A DNA stretch of 64,000 nt from an uncultured Peptococcaceae bacterium (GCA_910585405.1 CAJUDO010000011.1:1-64000); one strand, 5' to 3'. Positions 8,657 to 18,656 are shown, counted from the first letter of the stretch. The notes: generated by a model not told the origin, from the letters alone. Numbers and translations: made by a program.

Positions 8657-9718
8657 GTGAAGCGGCGAGAAACATGTAATTTTAAAATTGGCTCTGTAGG
8701 GGTTGGCTCTGATTATCCAGTAAGTATTCAGTCCATGACAAATACGGATACCCGCAATTGGAAAGCAACGTTAACACAGATTGGTCAGCTGGCAGAAGCG
8801 GGCTGTCAGCTAGTGCGTGTAGCAGTGCCAGATGAAGAGGCAGCACAGGCTTTGAAGTTTATCTGTGCCCAAAGTCCTATCCCAGTGATTGCTGATATTC
8901 ACTTTAATCATCGTTTGGCACTTTCTGCTATAGATCATGGGATTTCTGCTCTGCGCATTAACCCGGGAAATATTGGCAGTGCAGAAAACGTACGTAAAGT
9001 TGTGGATAAGGCGCAGGCTTCTCAAATTCCCATTCGTATCGGTGTGAATGCCGGATCACTGGAAAAAAATTTGTTGGAAAAATATGGGCATCCTACTGCA
9101 GAAGCGATGGTAGAGAGCGCCATGCGCCATGTCCGCATTTTAGAGGAGCTTCAGTTCACGGAGATAAAAATTTCTCTAAAGGCTTCTGATGTATCCCTGA
9201 TGCTGGACGCATATCGGCTGATAGCCCAACAAATCCCCTATCCGTTGCATTTAGGCGTGACGGAAGCTGGAAATGCAAAATATGGTACAATCAAATCAGC
9301 AGTAGGGATTGGAACGCTTTTAGCAGAAGGAATTGGAGATACCATTCGCGTTTCTCTTACCGGAAATCCACTTCAAGAGATTCCTGTCGCCAAACAGATT
9401 TTACGGGCCTTGGACTTATATCCAAAAGGTGTGGAGCTGATTTCCTGCCCTACCTGCGGCCGCACGCAAATTGCTCTGGAGCGGTTAGTGGATCAGGTTG
9501 ATCAGTTGGTCAGCAACATAGACAAGCCGTTAAAGTTAGCCGTCATGGGTTGTGTTGTGAATGGACCTGGAGAGGCAAGAGAGGCCGATTTAGGAATTGC
9601 GGGAGGAAAAGGCGAAGGATTAATCTTCCGTAAAGGAGAAATCATCAAAAAGGTTCCCGAGGGCAAGCTTTTGGAAGCTTTTCAGGAAGAATTGGACAAA
9701 TTGATATCATCAAAATAA
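8657..9718 (+). CDS. ispG: 4-hydroxy-3-methylbut-2-enyl diphosphate synthase
   Basis: A 353-residue iron-sulfur enzyme of the MEP pathway (MEcPP to HMBPP). The TIM-barrel start has VSIQSMTNTDT, and the cluster ligands are seen in CPTCGR and in GCVVNGPGE near the C-terminus. The probable start is GTG at 8657 (MKRRET...), six bases after AGAAGGTG; the GTG at 8648 overlaps that site. It needs reduced ferredoxin or flavodoxin. It is part of the same operon as dxr. Confidence 0.95.
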   Translation: MKRRETCNFKIGSVGVGSDYPVSIQSMTNTDTRNWKATLTQIGQLAEAGCQLVRVAVPDEEAAQALKFICAQSPIPVIADIHFNHRLALSAIDHGISALRINPGNIGSAENVRKVVDKAQASQIPIRIGVNAGSLEKNLLEKYGHPTAEAMVESAMRHVRILEELQFTEIKISLKASDVSLMLDAYRLIAQQIPYPLHLGVTEAGNAKYGTIKSAVGIGTLLAEGIGDTIRVSLTGNPLQEIPVAKQILRALDLYPKGVELISCPTCGRTQIALERLVDQVDQLVSNIDKPLKLAVMGCVVNGPGEAREADLGIAGGKGEGLIFRKGEIIKKVPEGKLLEAFQEELDKLISSK

Positions 9719-9753
9719 GAAAACAAGAACATTTTAGGGAGAGAGTGTATATT

Positions 9754-11460
9754 ATGAAAATGAGCAATGCATTAATACCAACATTACGCAACAATCCAGC
9801 TGAGGCAGATACCATCAGTCAGCAGCTTTTAATCCGGGCCGGCTTTATCCGCAAAAGCGCTGCAGGATTGTATCATTATTTACCATTAGGAATGCGTGTT
9901 TTAAGCAAAATAGAGAATATTGTGCGGGAAGAGATGAACAATTTTGGTTGTCAGGAGCTGCTGATGCCTATCGTACAGCCTGCTGAGCTGTGGCAGGAAA
10001 CAGGGCGTTGGAATGCTTATGGTGCAGAGATGTTTAAAGTAACAGACCGCCATGAGCGTCAGTTTTGTCTTGGGCCGACACATGAGGAAATGATCACAGA
10101 TCTGGTGCGCAGTGAAGTAAATTCTTATCGTCAGTTACCGTTGAGATTATATCAAATTCAAAATAAATATCGGGATGAAAAGCGTCCTCGCTTTGGCTTG
10201 ATTCGTGGCAGGGAATTTATCATGAAGGATATGTATTCCTTTGACCGAGATGCAGACGGCTTAGATAGAGCTTATTGGGATATGTATCAGGCTTATACCA
10301 ATGTATTCAATCGTTGCGGCCTGTATGTCCGTCCAATAGAAGCCGACGGCGGCGCTATCGGCGACAGTCAGACGCATGAATTTACAGCTCTGGCGGAGAT
10401 TGGCGAAAACACAGTAGTATATTGTGAAAAATGCGGTTATGCAGCCAATATTGAAATCGCTCCCTGCCCAGTTCCAGAGGTGAATAAAGAAAAGGAAGCG
10501 CAGTTGCCTTTGGAAAAAGTTTATACGCCGGATTCTAAGACGATTGAAGCAGTAGGAAATTATTTGCAGGTTCCTGCAGAGAAATGCATCAAGACGTTAT
10601 TCTTCCAGGCAGATGATGAACTGATTTGTGTGTTGGTTCGTGGAGACCATGAAGTAAACGATGTAAAGGTTCAGCGTGTACATCCTTGCTTTGCTTTGGA
10701 GATGGCAGAAGAGGAAGATGTGGTGAAGGCTGTAGGATGCAGCTTTGGCTCTTTGGGGCCGGTAGGCTTATCGAAGGTGAAAATTTATGCAGATCTGGCA
10801 GTAGAGCAGATGGTGAATCTGGTTTGCGGTGCCAATGAAGAAGCGTATCATTATATCAATGTAAATCCTGGTCGTGATTTTCAGGTAGCTGGCTATTATG
10901 ATCTGCGTATGATGCAGGAAGGGGAGCCTTGTCCCAAATGCGGTCAATTGACGAGTTCTGCCCGGGGAATTGAAGTGGGTCAGGTATTCAAACTGGGTAC
11001 AAAATACAGTGAAGCCATGGGCGCAACCTTTTTAGATGAAAATGGTAAAACACAGATTATTCACATGGGATGCTATGGTATTGGCGTAAGTCGTACTATG
11101 GCCGCTGCTGTGGAACAGCATAACGATGAAAACGGAATTATCTGGCCCAAAGCCATTGCACCTTATCATGCAGTAGTAGTACCAGTTTCTGTAAAGGATG
11201 AACAGCAATGCGCCATAGCTGAACAAATCTATGAGGCCTTGCAGAAGCGGGGCGTGGAAGTGATGCTGGATGACCGCAATGAACGTCCCGGTGTTAAATT
11301 TAAAGACGCCGATTTGATTGGTTATCCGGTACGTATTACAGTAGGGAAAAAAGCGGTAGAAGAACAGACTGTGGAATATAAATTGAGAGCAGAAGCAGAC
11401 TCTGTTTTAGTATCTGTTGATGATATCGTTGAAAAGACTGTCGCTTATATTTTTTCCTGA
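9754..11460 (+). CDS. proS: Prolyl-tRNA synthetase (bacterial type)
   Basis: A 568-residue class II aminoacyl-tRNA synthetase charging tRNA-Pro. Motif 2 (YRDEKRPRFGLIRGREF) and motif 3 (GCYGIGVSRTMAA) are clear. An editing domain of the YbaK/INS type is inserted at about residues 240-380, which marks the bacterial-type enzyme that hydrolyses mischarged Ala-tRNA-Pro. The anticodon-binding domain closes the protein. The ATG at 9754 is preferred over GTG 9745, which lies on the AGGGAGAGAG ribosome site. It stands between ispG and an MgtC-like gene. Confidence 0.95.
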   Translation: MKMSNALIPTLRNNPAEADTISQQLLIRAGFIRKSAAGLYHYLPLGMRVLSKIENIVREEMNNFGCQELLMPIVQPAELWQETGRWNAYGAEMFKVTDRHERQFCLGPTHEEMITDLVRSEVNSYRQLPLRLYQIQNKYRDEKRPRFGLIRGREFIMKDMYSFDRDADGLDRAYWDMYQAYTNVFNRCGLYVRPIEADGGAIGDSQTHEFTALAEIGENTVVYCEKCGYAANIEIAPCPVPEVNKEKEAQLPLEKVYTPDSKTIEAVGNYLQVPAEKCIKTLFFQADDELICVLVRGDHEVNDVKVQRVHPCFALEMAEEEDVVKAVGCSFGSLGPVGLSKVKIYADLAVEQMVNLVCGANEEAYHYINVNPGRDFQVAGYYDLRMMQEGEPCPKCGQLTSSARGIEVGQVFKLGTKYSEAMGATFLDENGKTQIIHMGCYGIGVSRTMAAAVEQHNDENGIIWPKAIAPYHAVVVPVSVKDEQQCAIAEQIYEALQKRGVEVMLDDRNERPGVKFKDADLIGYPVRITVGKKAVEEQTVEYKLRAEADSVLVSVDDIVEKTVAYIFS

Positions 11461-11481
11461 ATTTAAAGGGATGTGAGCGTG

Positions 11482-12114
11482 ATGATCTCCGATTTCTTGT
11501 ATTTTGATAATCAGATGCGGTACCTGGAGTTGATTTTTATTACGCGCTTATTGCTTGCCTTGCTGCTAGGTGGACTCATTGGGATGGAGCGGCAGCGCAA
11601 AAAGGGCAAGAGTAATTCAGCGGGATTTCGTACCCATATTCTTGTGACAGTGGGTTCCTGTCTTTTTATGCTGGTATCTATTTCTATGCCTATGGTGGTG
11701 GATTCTATGCCCAATGGCATCGTAAATAATGCCGATCCCGGCCGTATCGCCGCTCAGGTTGTCAGCGGCATTGGTTTTTTGGGTGCCGGTGCCATCCTAC
11801 AGGGAAAGAGCCGCGTGCATGGGCTGACCACTGCTGCTTCCCTTTGGGTAGTGGCAGCCATTGGCCTGGCGGTCGGTGCAGGATTGTGTTTAACCGCAAC
11901 GGTGGCGACATTGATGACATTCATTATTCTTACATGGTTTTCTTATTTAGAAAATAAAGCGGAAGCAATTATGGAAAAGCAGGCAATGATTCGCAGAAAC
12001 AGATGTCTGACAGAGGAATGTGAAGAAACTGCAGAAATAGAAGATGCTGCCACGGAAACAACACAGACGCCCCTTTTAGATAAAAAAGAATTAGGAAAGA
12101 CGGAATTTTTGTAA
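11482..12114 (+). CDS. MgtC/SapB family membrane protein
   Basis: A membrane protein of about 210 residues with four to five hydrophobic helices in the first 150 residues. The family core is visible: GGLIGMERQRKKGKSNSAGFRT-like start split across residues 30-55, then GIGFLGAGAIL and GLTTAASLWVVAAIGLA. The C-terminal tail of about 50 residues is charged and hydrophilic. MgtC proteins modulate membrane ATPases and Mg2+ stress; a role in this organism is not shown. The start could be ATG 11482 or GTG 11479, both after AAAGGG. It sits between proS and polC in the operon. Confidence 0.85.
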   Translation: MISDFLYFDNQMRYLELIFITRLLLALLLGGLIGMERQRKKGKSNSAGFRTHILVTVGSCLFMLVSISMPMVVDSMPNGIVNNADPGRIAAQVVSGIGFLGAGAILQGKSRVHGLTTAASLWVVAAIGLAVGAGLCLTATVATLMTFIILTWFSYLENKAEAIMEKQAMIRRNRCLTEECEETAEIEDAATETTQTPLLDKKELGKTEFL

Positions 12115-12142
12115 TACAGCCGAGAAAACGGCAGGAGGCATT

Positions 12143-15100
12143 ATGGTACTGGATTACAGTTGCTTTCAAGAACAACCAAATAAAGATGTGACTGCATTTC
12201 TGGAGAAGGCAAGCATTCGCAAGATTACAATCTCACAGCAAAGTAAGGCCTGTGAGATTTTTCTTGCTTGTCCACAATTACCAGACTCTGCGTTATATTT
12301 GCAGTGTTTGCAGTTTTTTTCAAATAATATGCAGCAGGCCAATGGTTTACGATTGGTTGTACAGCCTGTAACGTCCCTTTCTGGGCAGGCATTTTTAGAG
12401 AACAATTTTTCGTTGTTTGTTACAATGCTGCAACAGCAGCATCCCACTATCAGCGGTTGGCTTTACAATAGTTATTGGCAATTAGATGAGGAATATTTAA
12501 CAATTTTTGTGGGACAGCAAGGGGCAATTCGTTTTCTGCAAAAAATGCAATTTACTTTACAGGCCAGTGCTTTGCTGGATGAGATTATACAAGAAAAACA
12601 CATTGTGCGATTGCAGTTTGACGAAAATATTAAATTGCCAGAAATAAAAAAACAACCAGACAGAATCGTATTTTCTCCAACAATTGCCGCTGTCAAATCG
12701 AACTTTGACAAGGCTACAGAAACGACAGGCGATGATACAGTCCTTTTAGGGAAAAAAATTAAAGATGCACCAAGGCCCATTGAATCCTTTGAAGAAGAGG
12801 AAAAATATGTAGCGATTGAGGGGCGTATTTTTGGTCTGGATGTACGGGAGCTGAGAAACGGGAAGCAGGCCTTAACATTTAAAATAACAGATGAGAAAGA
12901 CTCTATTATCTGCAAAGTAATAAAAACAGCCGATGAGATTAAAGAACTAAAGGGCAAACTAAAAAAAGTAAAAGCATTGAAGGTGAAAGGGCATATTCGG
13001 CAGGATAACTTTGCAAGAGAACTTACTATGATGGCTTTTGATTTAAATCTTGCCAAGCCGAAAAAACGCAGCGATGCGGCAATAGATAAACGGGTGGAAT
13101 TACATTTACATACAAATATGAGTGCCAATGATGCGTTATGTGATGTAGGTGATCTAATTCAGTTGGCTGCAGATATGGGGCATGAAGCCATTGCAATTAC
13201 AGACCACGGTGTGGTGCAGTCTTTTCCGGAAGCCTATCATGCTGGACAGGCAACAGGCGTAAAGATTATATATGGCTTGGAAGGTTACATTTTTGATGAC
13301 GACTTACCCAAAGAGGAACAACGAACCTATCATTGCATTATTCTGGCGAAAAATAAGGCAGGATTAAAAGCCTTATATCAGCTGGTGACAGAATCTAACT
13401 TGAATTTCTTTTATCGACGTCCCCGTATTCCGAAAAGGCTGTTAGCGGCTGTACGGGAAAATCTGGTGCTTGGCAGCGCTTGCGAAGCCGGTGAATTAAT
13501 TCAAACTTATATTAAGACTAACAAGGATCACGATGCATTGGTAAAGATAGCTGCTTTTTATGATTTCCTGGAGGTACAGCCTCATGGAAATAATCAATTT
13601 ATGCTACGCAAAGGCATTTTTCAAACAGAAGAACAGTTGAAACAAATTAATCTGGATATCTATGCGTTGGGAAAAGAGTTGGGCAAATTGGTTGTGGCCA
13701 CAGGAGACGTACATTTTGCTAATAAAGACGATGGTATCTACCGGGCTATTTTGATGGCTGGTAAAAAATTCGAGGATGCGGACCAACAGGCGCCACTCTA
13801 TTACCGTAATACAGAAGAAATGTTGGCGGAATTTGATTATTTTTCGTCGGATGTGGCGAAAGAAATTGTTATTACCAATCCAAAAAAAATTATTGCTGAT
13901 TTTGAGGAATTAAAACCAGTGCCCGACGGCTTACATTCACCAGAAATTGAAGGCGCAGAAGATGAGATTCGTGATCTCACATATAAGAAAGCTCATGAAT
14001 TATACGGACCAAAACTTCCGGATATGGTGCAGGAAAGAATTACAAAAGAGTTAAATTCTATTATCGGCAATGGATTTTCGGTGTTATACCTGATTGCCCA
14101 TAAGTTGGTGAAAAAATCCAATGATGACGGCTATTTAGTAGGGTCCCGCGGTTCGGTAGGTTCTTCTTTTGTCGCCAATATGACAGGAATTACAGAAGTA
14201 AATTCTCTGCCGCCTCATTATCGTTGTCCAAAATGCTATAATACAATTTTCAAAGATGATGGCACATACAGTGCCGGTGCCGATATGCCAGACGCTGTTT
14301 GTGAAATCTGTGGTACGCCTATGATTAAGGATGGACATGATATTCCTTTTGAAACTTTTTTGGGCTTTAAGGGAGATAAAGTACCGGACATTGACTTAAA
14401 CTTTTCTGGGGTGTATCAACCTAGGGCACATGCCTATACAGAAGAATTATTTGGCAAAGACAATGTTTTCCGGGCAGGCACTTTTCAAACTTTTGCAGAG
14501 AAAACAGCGCAAGGATATGTAGTTAATTATTTATCGGAGCGCAATTTGCACCGTAAACAGGCGGAAATCGAACGTCTGGCTTTGGGCTTCACAGGAGTAC
14601 GCCGTACTACAGGACAGCATCCTGGCGGCTTAATGGTAATTCCCAAAGGTGTTGATGTACATGACTTCACACCATTGCAAATTCCGGCTGATGATCCTAC
14701 TAAGGGGACAGTAACTACCCATTTTACTTATGAACAAATCCATGATCGTTTGGTAAAATTAGATATTCTGGGACACGATAATCCGACTATTATTCGTATG
14801 TTGGAGGACATTACCGGCTGTGACTACAAAGATATTCCCTTAGATGAAAAGAAAACATTATCTTTATTTTCCAGTACAGAAGCATTGGGTGTGACACCTG
14901 AGCAAATCGGTTCAGAGGTGGGGACTTATGGAATTCCTGAATTCGGCACAAAATTTACAAGACAAATGCTGGTGGATGTACAGCCGAAAACGTTTTCCGA
15001 TTTAGTTCGAATCAGTGGTTTTTCCCATGGTACTGATGTTTGGTTGGGAAATGCACAGGATTTAATTTTAAGCGGAACTGCAACTGCTTCTGAGGTAATC

Positions 15101-15805
15101 GGCTGTCGTGATGATATTATGATTTATCTGATTCATAAAGGATTGGAAGCAGGAAGGGCTTTTAAAATTATGGAGGGTGTGCGCAAAGGAAAAGGGCTAA
15201 AACCAGAAGAAGAGGAATATATGCGGGAAAATAATGTACCCGAATGGTACATTTCATCTTGTAAAAAAGTAAAATATCTGTTTCCAAAAGCACATGCTGT
15301 GGCATATGTTATGATGGCTTTCCGCATAGCATGGTTTAAAATCTATCATCCTTTGGCTTTTTATGCAGCGGCCTTTACAGTGCGTACTGATGACTTTGAT
15401 GCGGATATAATTTGCAAAGGACTTCCTGAAATAGAAAATCAGTTAAAGAATATCAAAGCGATGGGCAATGATGCAACAGATAAAGACAAAAAATTTCAAA
15501 TTATTTTGGAAATGTGTTTAGAGATGTATCAGAGGGGATATTGTTGTGAGCGCGTGAGTTTGACAGAATCTGATGCGGATGTGTTTCGCGTCGTGGATGG
15601 ACGTTTAATTCCTCCTTTTACTGCATTGCAGGGACTGGGACAATCGGTGGCCTGTGCTATTGTGGAAGCGCGCAAGGAAGCTCCCTTTACCTCGATTGAA
15701 GATTTATCGAAACGAGGTAAAGTCGGTAAGGCAATCATTGAAACATTACAAGGTCATGGTGTGCTGAATAACCTGCCAGAATCAGACCAATTACAATTAT
15801 TTTGA
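12143..15805 (+). CDS. polC: DNA polymerase III alpha subunit, PolC type, without visible exonuclease insert
   Basis: A 1220-residue Gram-positive replicative polymerase. Order: N-terminal domain (1-200), OB fold (about 220-300), PHP domain with HLHT at 321-324 and TDHG at 353-356, zinc-finger cysteines (CPKC and CEIC), and the polymerase core with PDIDLNF and the GQHPGG and SHGTD regions. PolC proteins are usually about 1400 residues because a DnaQ-like exonuclease is inserted in the PHP domain. Here the chain passes from IIYGLEGY (about residue 374-382) to YHCIILAKNKAGLK (396-409) with no exonuclease motifs. The ATG follows AGGAGG. It is the last gene of the operon; a terminator follows. 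Confidence 0.95.
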   Translation: MVLDYSCFQEQPNKDVTAFLEKASIRKITISQQSKACEIFLACPQLPDSALYLQCLQFFSNNMQQANGLRLVVQPVTSLSGQAFLENNFSLFVTMLQQQHPTISGWLYNSYWQLDEEYLTIFVGQQGAIRFLQKMQFTLQASALLDEIIQEKHIVRLQFDENIKLPEIKKQPDRIVFSPTIAAVKSNFDKATETTGDDTVLLGKKIKDAPRPIESFEEEEKYVAIEGRIFGLDVRELRNGKQALTFKITDEKDSIICKVIKTADEIKELKGKLKKVKALKVKGHIRQDNFARELTMMAFDLNLAKPKKRSDAAIDKRVELHLHTNMSANDALCDVGDLIQLAADMGHEAIAITDHGVVQSFPEAYHAGQATGVKIIYGLEGYIFDDDLPKEEQRTYHCIILAKNKAGLKALYQLVTESNLNFFYRRPRIPKRLLAAVRENLVLGSACEAGELIQTYIKTNKDHDALVKIAAFYDFLEVQPHGNNQFMLRKGIFQTEEQLKQINLDIYALGKELGKLVVATGDVHFANKDDGIYRAILMAGKKFEDADQQAPLYYRNTEEMLAEFDYFSSDVAKEIVITNPKKIIADFEELKPVPDGLHSPEIEGAEDEIRDLTYKKAHELYGPKLPDMVQERITKELNSIIGNGFSVLYLIAHKLVKKSNDDGYLVGSRGSVGSSFVANMTGITEVNSLPPHYRCPKCYNTIFKDDGTYSAGADMPDAVCEICGTPMIKDGHDIPFETFLGFKGDKVPDIDLNFSGVYQPRAHAYTEELFGKDNVFRAGTFQTFAEKTAQGYVVNYLSERNLHRKQAEIERLALGFTGVRRTTGQHPGGLMVIPKGVDVHDFTPLQIPADDPTKGTVTTHFTYEQIHDRLVKLDILGHDNPTIIRMLEDITGCDYKDIPLDEKKTLSLFSSTEALGVTPEQIGSEVGTYGIPEFGTKFTRQMLVDVQPKTFSDLVRISGFSHGTDVWLGNAQDLILSGTATASEVIGCRDDIMIYLIHKGLEAGRAFKIMEGVRKGKGLKPEEEEYMRENNVPEWYISSCKKVKYLFPKAHAVAYVMMAFRIAWFKIYHPLAFYAAAFTVRTDDFDADIICKGLPEIENQLKNIKAMGNDATDKDKKFQIILEMCLEMYQRGYCCERVSLTESDADVFRVVDGRLIPPFTALQGLGQSVACAIVEARKEAPFTSIEDLSKRGKVGKAIIETLQGHGVLNNLPESDQLQLF

Positions 15806-15815
15806 TTTATAAATG

Positions 15816-15847
15816 ACCGTCTGGGATGGAACTCAGACGGTTTTTTT
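15816..15847 (+). terminator. Rho-independent terminator after polC
   Basis: Stem ACCGTCTG / CAGACGGT with a ten-base loop and seven T. It ends the uppS-polC operon. Confidence 0.9.
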
Positions 15848-16140
15848 ATATTGTTTTGAAAGACTTTCAACGATTTTGGAAAAACTTGTTCGCCTGAATG
15901 CAGGACTTTTCAAAGTAAGGTGGAATAGAGAAATTAGACTCGGGTTTAAATGGGCAGGCTATTTTGCGAGTTGGTTTGATGTAGCCTACGACAATCAAAA
16001 AATTATCTTTATCATGTTTTTGCACAGGATTACACAGAATTTGCATAAAATAAAGAATAAGATTATGTAAGGAACTTGACAATTGGTGTTAGTAACATAT
16101 AATATAAAATTAATTCCATCCATCTTGGAGGTGGTACGTG
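15848..16140 (+). promoter_or_regulatory. Intergenic region with consensus promoter for mecA
   Basis: A gap of about 300 bases holding a perfect TTGACA (16076-16081), a 16-base spacer and a perfect TATAAT (16098-16103), 38 bases before mecA. GGAGGTGG precedes the start. I see no gene in 15848-16070: the 85-codon reading frame there starts inside the terminator and resembles no family. Confidence 0.85.
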
Positions 16141-16752
16141 ATGAAGTTTAATTTAGTAAATGATGACAAATTGCAGATTATTATTAGTAAAGAGGATTTG
16201 GAGCGTCGAGAGATGCGAAAGTGGGATTTAATGCCTAATAATCCAGAGGCTCAACGAATGTTTCAGGAAATCTTAGAAGAAGCAAGAGATGTTTGCGGAT
16301 TCGATGTAGGACAAAACACGCAATTGATGATTGAAGCTTATCCAATGACAGGAGAAAGTATGTTAATCACTGTGACAAAAGTGAACGGAAAATCAAAACT
16401 ACCTTTCGGTCTTGACTTGGAAAGCGTTGGGCAGTCTTTGCTTGAAGATCTTTTGGATGAGGAAGACTATCCAGATGTTTCCTTCGAGGAATCTGTTTAT
16501 CGTTTTGCTAATTTAGAGGATCTTATTCAAGCTGCATCGTTGATTCAGCCTTTTTATGATGGAGAAAGTCAACTAGTACGCTATAAAGATGCCTATTATT
16601 TAATTCTTTGGGAAACAGAATGGCTTGCCGACGGCGGTGCAGCGGTCCTAAGTGAATTTAGTGATTTTGTGCATATTACAGGATCCTTCTTTCAAGAGCA
16701 TGGAGAAATGCTCATGCCGGAAAATGCCTTGGCAATTTTGGCAAAATTGTAA
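16141..16752 (+). CDS. mecA: MecA-family adaptor protein
   Basis: An acidic protein of 203 residues of the MecA/YpbH adaptor family, which delivers substrates to ClpC-ClpP. The N-terminal block (KFNLVNDDKLQIIISKEDLE) matches the substrate-binding half, and the C-terminal half (FANLEDLIQAA, DAYYLILWETE) matches the ClpC-binding domain; the middle is a variable acidic linker rich in E and D. The ATG at 16141 is chosen seven bases after GGAGGTGG. It has its own near-perfect promoter and a possible weak terminator after it. Its substrates here are unknown; DprA downstream suggests only a loose link to competence. Confidence 0.85.
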   Translation: MKFNLVNDDKLQIIISKEDLERREMRKWDLMPNNPEAQRMFQEILEEARDVCGFDVGQNTQLMIEAYPMTGESMLITVTKVNGKSKLPFGLDLESVGQSLLEDLLDEEDYPDVSFEESVYRFANLEDLIQAASLIQPFYDGESQLVRYKDAYYLILWETEWLADGGAAVLSEFSDFVHITGSFFQEHGEMLMPENALAILAKL

Positions 16753-16759
16753 CAAAACA

Positions 16760-16796
16760 AGGGCGGTTGGCATTCTGGTCTGACTGCTCTATTTTT
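16760..16796 (+). terminator. Possible weak terminator between mecA and nth
   Basis: A hairpin of about nine to eleven pairs, several of them G-T wobbles (AGGGCGGTT / GACTGCTCT), is followed by ATTTTT. It may lower read-through from the strong mecA promoter into nth. Confidence 0.45.
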
Positions 16797-16818
16797 GCGT
16801 TTCAGGCGGTGAGTTGCT

Positions 16819-17460
16819 ATGACGGAAAATCAACGGCTGATATTGGCCGCATTAAAAGAAATTTATAAAAATATTGGTACTGCGCTACGTTTTCAAAATC
16901 CATATGAATTATTGGTGGCAACAATTTTGTCAGCACAGTCTACGGATAAACAAGTGAATAAAGTGACAAAAAAACTTTTTGAAAAGTATCCTGATGCACA
17001 GGCAATTGCGGCATTAACACCGGAGGAGCTTTCAGAAGAAATCAAAAGTATCGGGTTATATAAAGCGAAAAGTAAAAACATTGTAGCGACCAGTCGTATT
17101 TTAGTGGAGCAATACGACGGACAAGTACCGGAGACATTAGAACAGTTGGTAACTTTGCCAGGAGTGGGAAGAAAGACGGCAAATGTTGTGTTAAGCAACG
17201 CTTTTGGCGTTCCAGCACTGGCTGTGGATACCCATGTATTTCGTGTGGCGAACCGGTTGAAATTAACAGATAGCAAAGATGTATTGACCAGTGAACAACA
17301 ACTGATGGCACTAATTCCAGCGGAAGATTGGTCCTCTGCCCATCATTGGCTGATTTGGCATGGGCGTCTGTTCTGTAAAGCGCGAAAACCTGACTGCCAG
17401 CGCTGTAAACTTCACGAACTGTGCTTATCAGAAGAAAATAGCTATAAAATGATAGAATAA
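16819..17460 (+). CDS. nth: Endonuclease III
   Basis: A 213-residue base-excision repair glycosylase/AP lyase for oxidised pyrimidines. The helix-hairpin-helix LPGVGRKTANVV carries catalytic Lys119 and the downstream VDTHV carries Asp137. The C-terminal 4Fe-4S loop C-x6-C-x2-C-x5-C is intact (CKARKPDCQRCKLHELC). The ATG at 16819 is the natural start. It precedes dprA by 64 bases. Confidence 0.96.
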   Translation: MTENQRLILAALKEIYKNIGTALRFQNPYELLVATILSAQSTDKQVNKVTKKLFEKYPDAQAIAALTPEELSEEIKSIGLYKAKSKNIVATSRILVEQYDGQVPETLEQLVTLPGVGRKTANVVLSNAFGVPALAVDTHVFRVANRLKLTDSKDVLTSEQQLMALIPAEDWSSAHHWLIWHGRLFCKARKPDCQRCKLHELCLSEENSYKMIE

Positions 17461-17524
17461 TCACAAAGTGTGATGCATAAAAATTGCAAAGAACAACAGA
17501 ATAACAACATGAAAGGATACTGCC

Positions 17525-18646
17525 ATGAGAGAAGAAACTATCTGGACGGTACTTCACAAAGCCTGGGACTGCAGCAGCAAAAGCGGACGACTTATGCGGC
17601 AATTGCAAATGCAAGTAAGCGGGCAACAGCTTTGGGAGATGGAAAAGGGTGAATTGGAGCAACAATTTCCACAAGTACCAGAAGTATTGTGGGAACGTTA
17701 TTTCTCCCAAAGAAAACAGACAGATCTCAATCGTGTAGAAGCGTATCTCGATCATAATAAGATTCATGTTTTACTATTTACCAGTCCATCCTATCCATCG
17801 CTTTTAAAAGAGATCTATCAGCCTCCGGCGATCCTTTACTATAAAGGAAATTTTGCGCCGACTGGTTTGAATATTGCCATAGTGGGCAGCCGTAAAGCGG
17901 ACCACTATGGTTTGAATGTAGCAGAACAATTGGGAAGCCAATTGAGTGGCGCCCAGGCTTGCATTATCAGCGGCTTGGCCAGAGGAATTGACGCCAAAGC
18001 ACATCAGGGCGCTCTGGATGGCACTGCTGGTACCATTGCTGTACAGGGCTGCGGAATGGACCAGATTTATCCTCGAGACAATAAAAAATTGGCTGAGCAA
18101 ATTCTTGCTCATGAAAAGGGCTGCATTTTATCCGAATTCCCACTGGGAAGTTTGCCGGAGGCTTGGCACTTTCCGCAACGCAATCGTATCATCAGCGGAC
18201 TTTGCCAGGGTGTTGTGATTGTACAGGCAACAGTAAAAAGCGGTGCCTGTATCACAGTGGAAAGTGCTTTGGAGCAGGGCAGAGATGTATTCGCCGTACC
18301 AGGGCAAATTCAGAATCCTTTATCGGCAGGCCCTCATCGTTTTTTACAGGAAGGGGCCCGTCTTGTAACCTGCGGTGCAGATATTTTAGAGGAGTATGGG
18401 CGAGGAACGCTTTTTGTTCCAGAAAAAAGGACAACGAACAAAGTAGCTGTTTCCGTTTGCTCGCCAGAATTAACAAAAGAAGAAGAAAGGGTTCTTCAGG
18501 TGATTACCGCAGAGCCTATCACAATAGAAGAAATTGCATATCTGTCTAAATTATCTATAGCTGAACTGATGCCTATTTTGAGTATGCTGGAGCTATATGA
18601 TTGCATTCAACAGATGATCGGCAGAAAATATATCAGAGTAGGTTGA
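17525..18646 (+). CDS. dprA: DNA processing protein DprA
   Basis: A 373-residue protein that loads RecA on incoming single-stranded DNA during transformation. The N-terminal helical (SAM-like) domain is at about 1-90, the Rossmann domain has the family markers IVGSRKADHYG, ISGLARGIDAKAH and GCGMDQIYPRDN followed by SEFPLG and FPQRNRIISGL, and a C-terminal winged-helix region is at about 310-373. The ATG follows GAAAGGA. topA follows with essentially no gap, the usual arrangement in Bacillota. No other competence genes are in the window. Confidence 0.94.
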   Translation: MREETIWTVLHKAWDCSSKSGRLMRQLQMQVSGQQLWEMEKGELEQQFPQVPEVLWERYFSQRKQTDLNRVEAYLDHNKIHVLLFTSPSYPSLLKEIYQPPAILYYKGNFAPTGLNIAIVGSRKADHYGLNVAEQLGSQLSGAQACIISGLARGIDAKAHQGALDGTAGTIAVQGCGMDQIYPRDNKKLAEQILAHEKGCILSEFPLGSLPEAWHFPQRNRIISGLCQGVVIVQATVKSGACITVESALEQGRDVFAVPGQIQNPLSAGPHRFLQEGARLVTCGADILEEYGRGTLFVPEKRTTNKVAVSVCSPELTKEEERVLQVITAEPITIEEIAYLSKLSIAELMPILSMLELYDCIQQMIGRKYIRVG

Positions 18647-18656
18647 GGTGTTTATT

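Noticed and set aside
15813..16070. Plus-strand 85-codon frame after polC
   Set aside because: Starts within the polC terminator, has no ribosome site and no recognisable domain.
17042..17767. 241-codon minus-strand open frame
   Set aside because: It lies antisense to nth and dprA, whose products are clear, and resembles no family.
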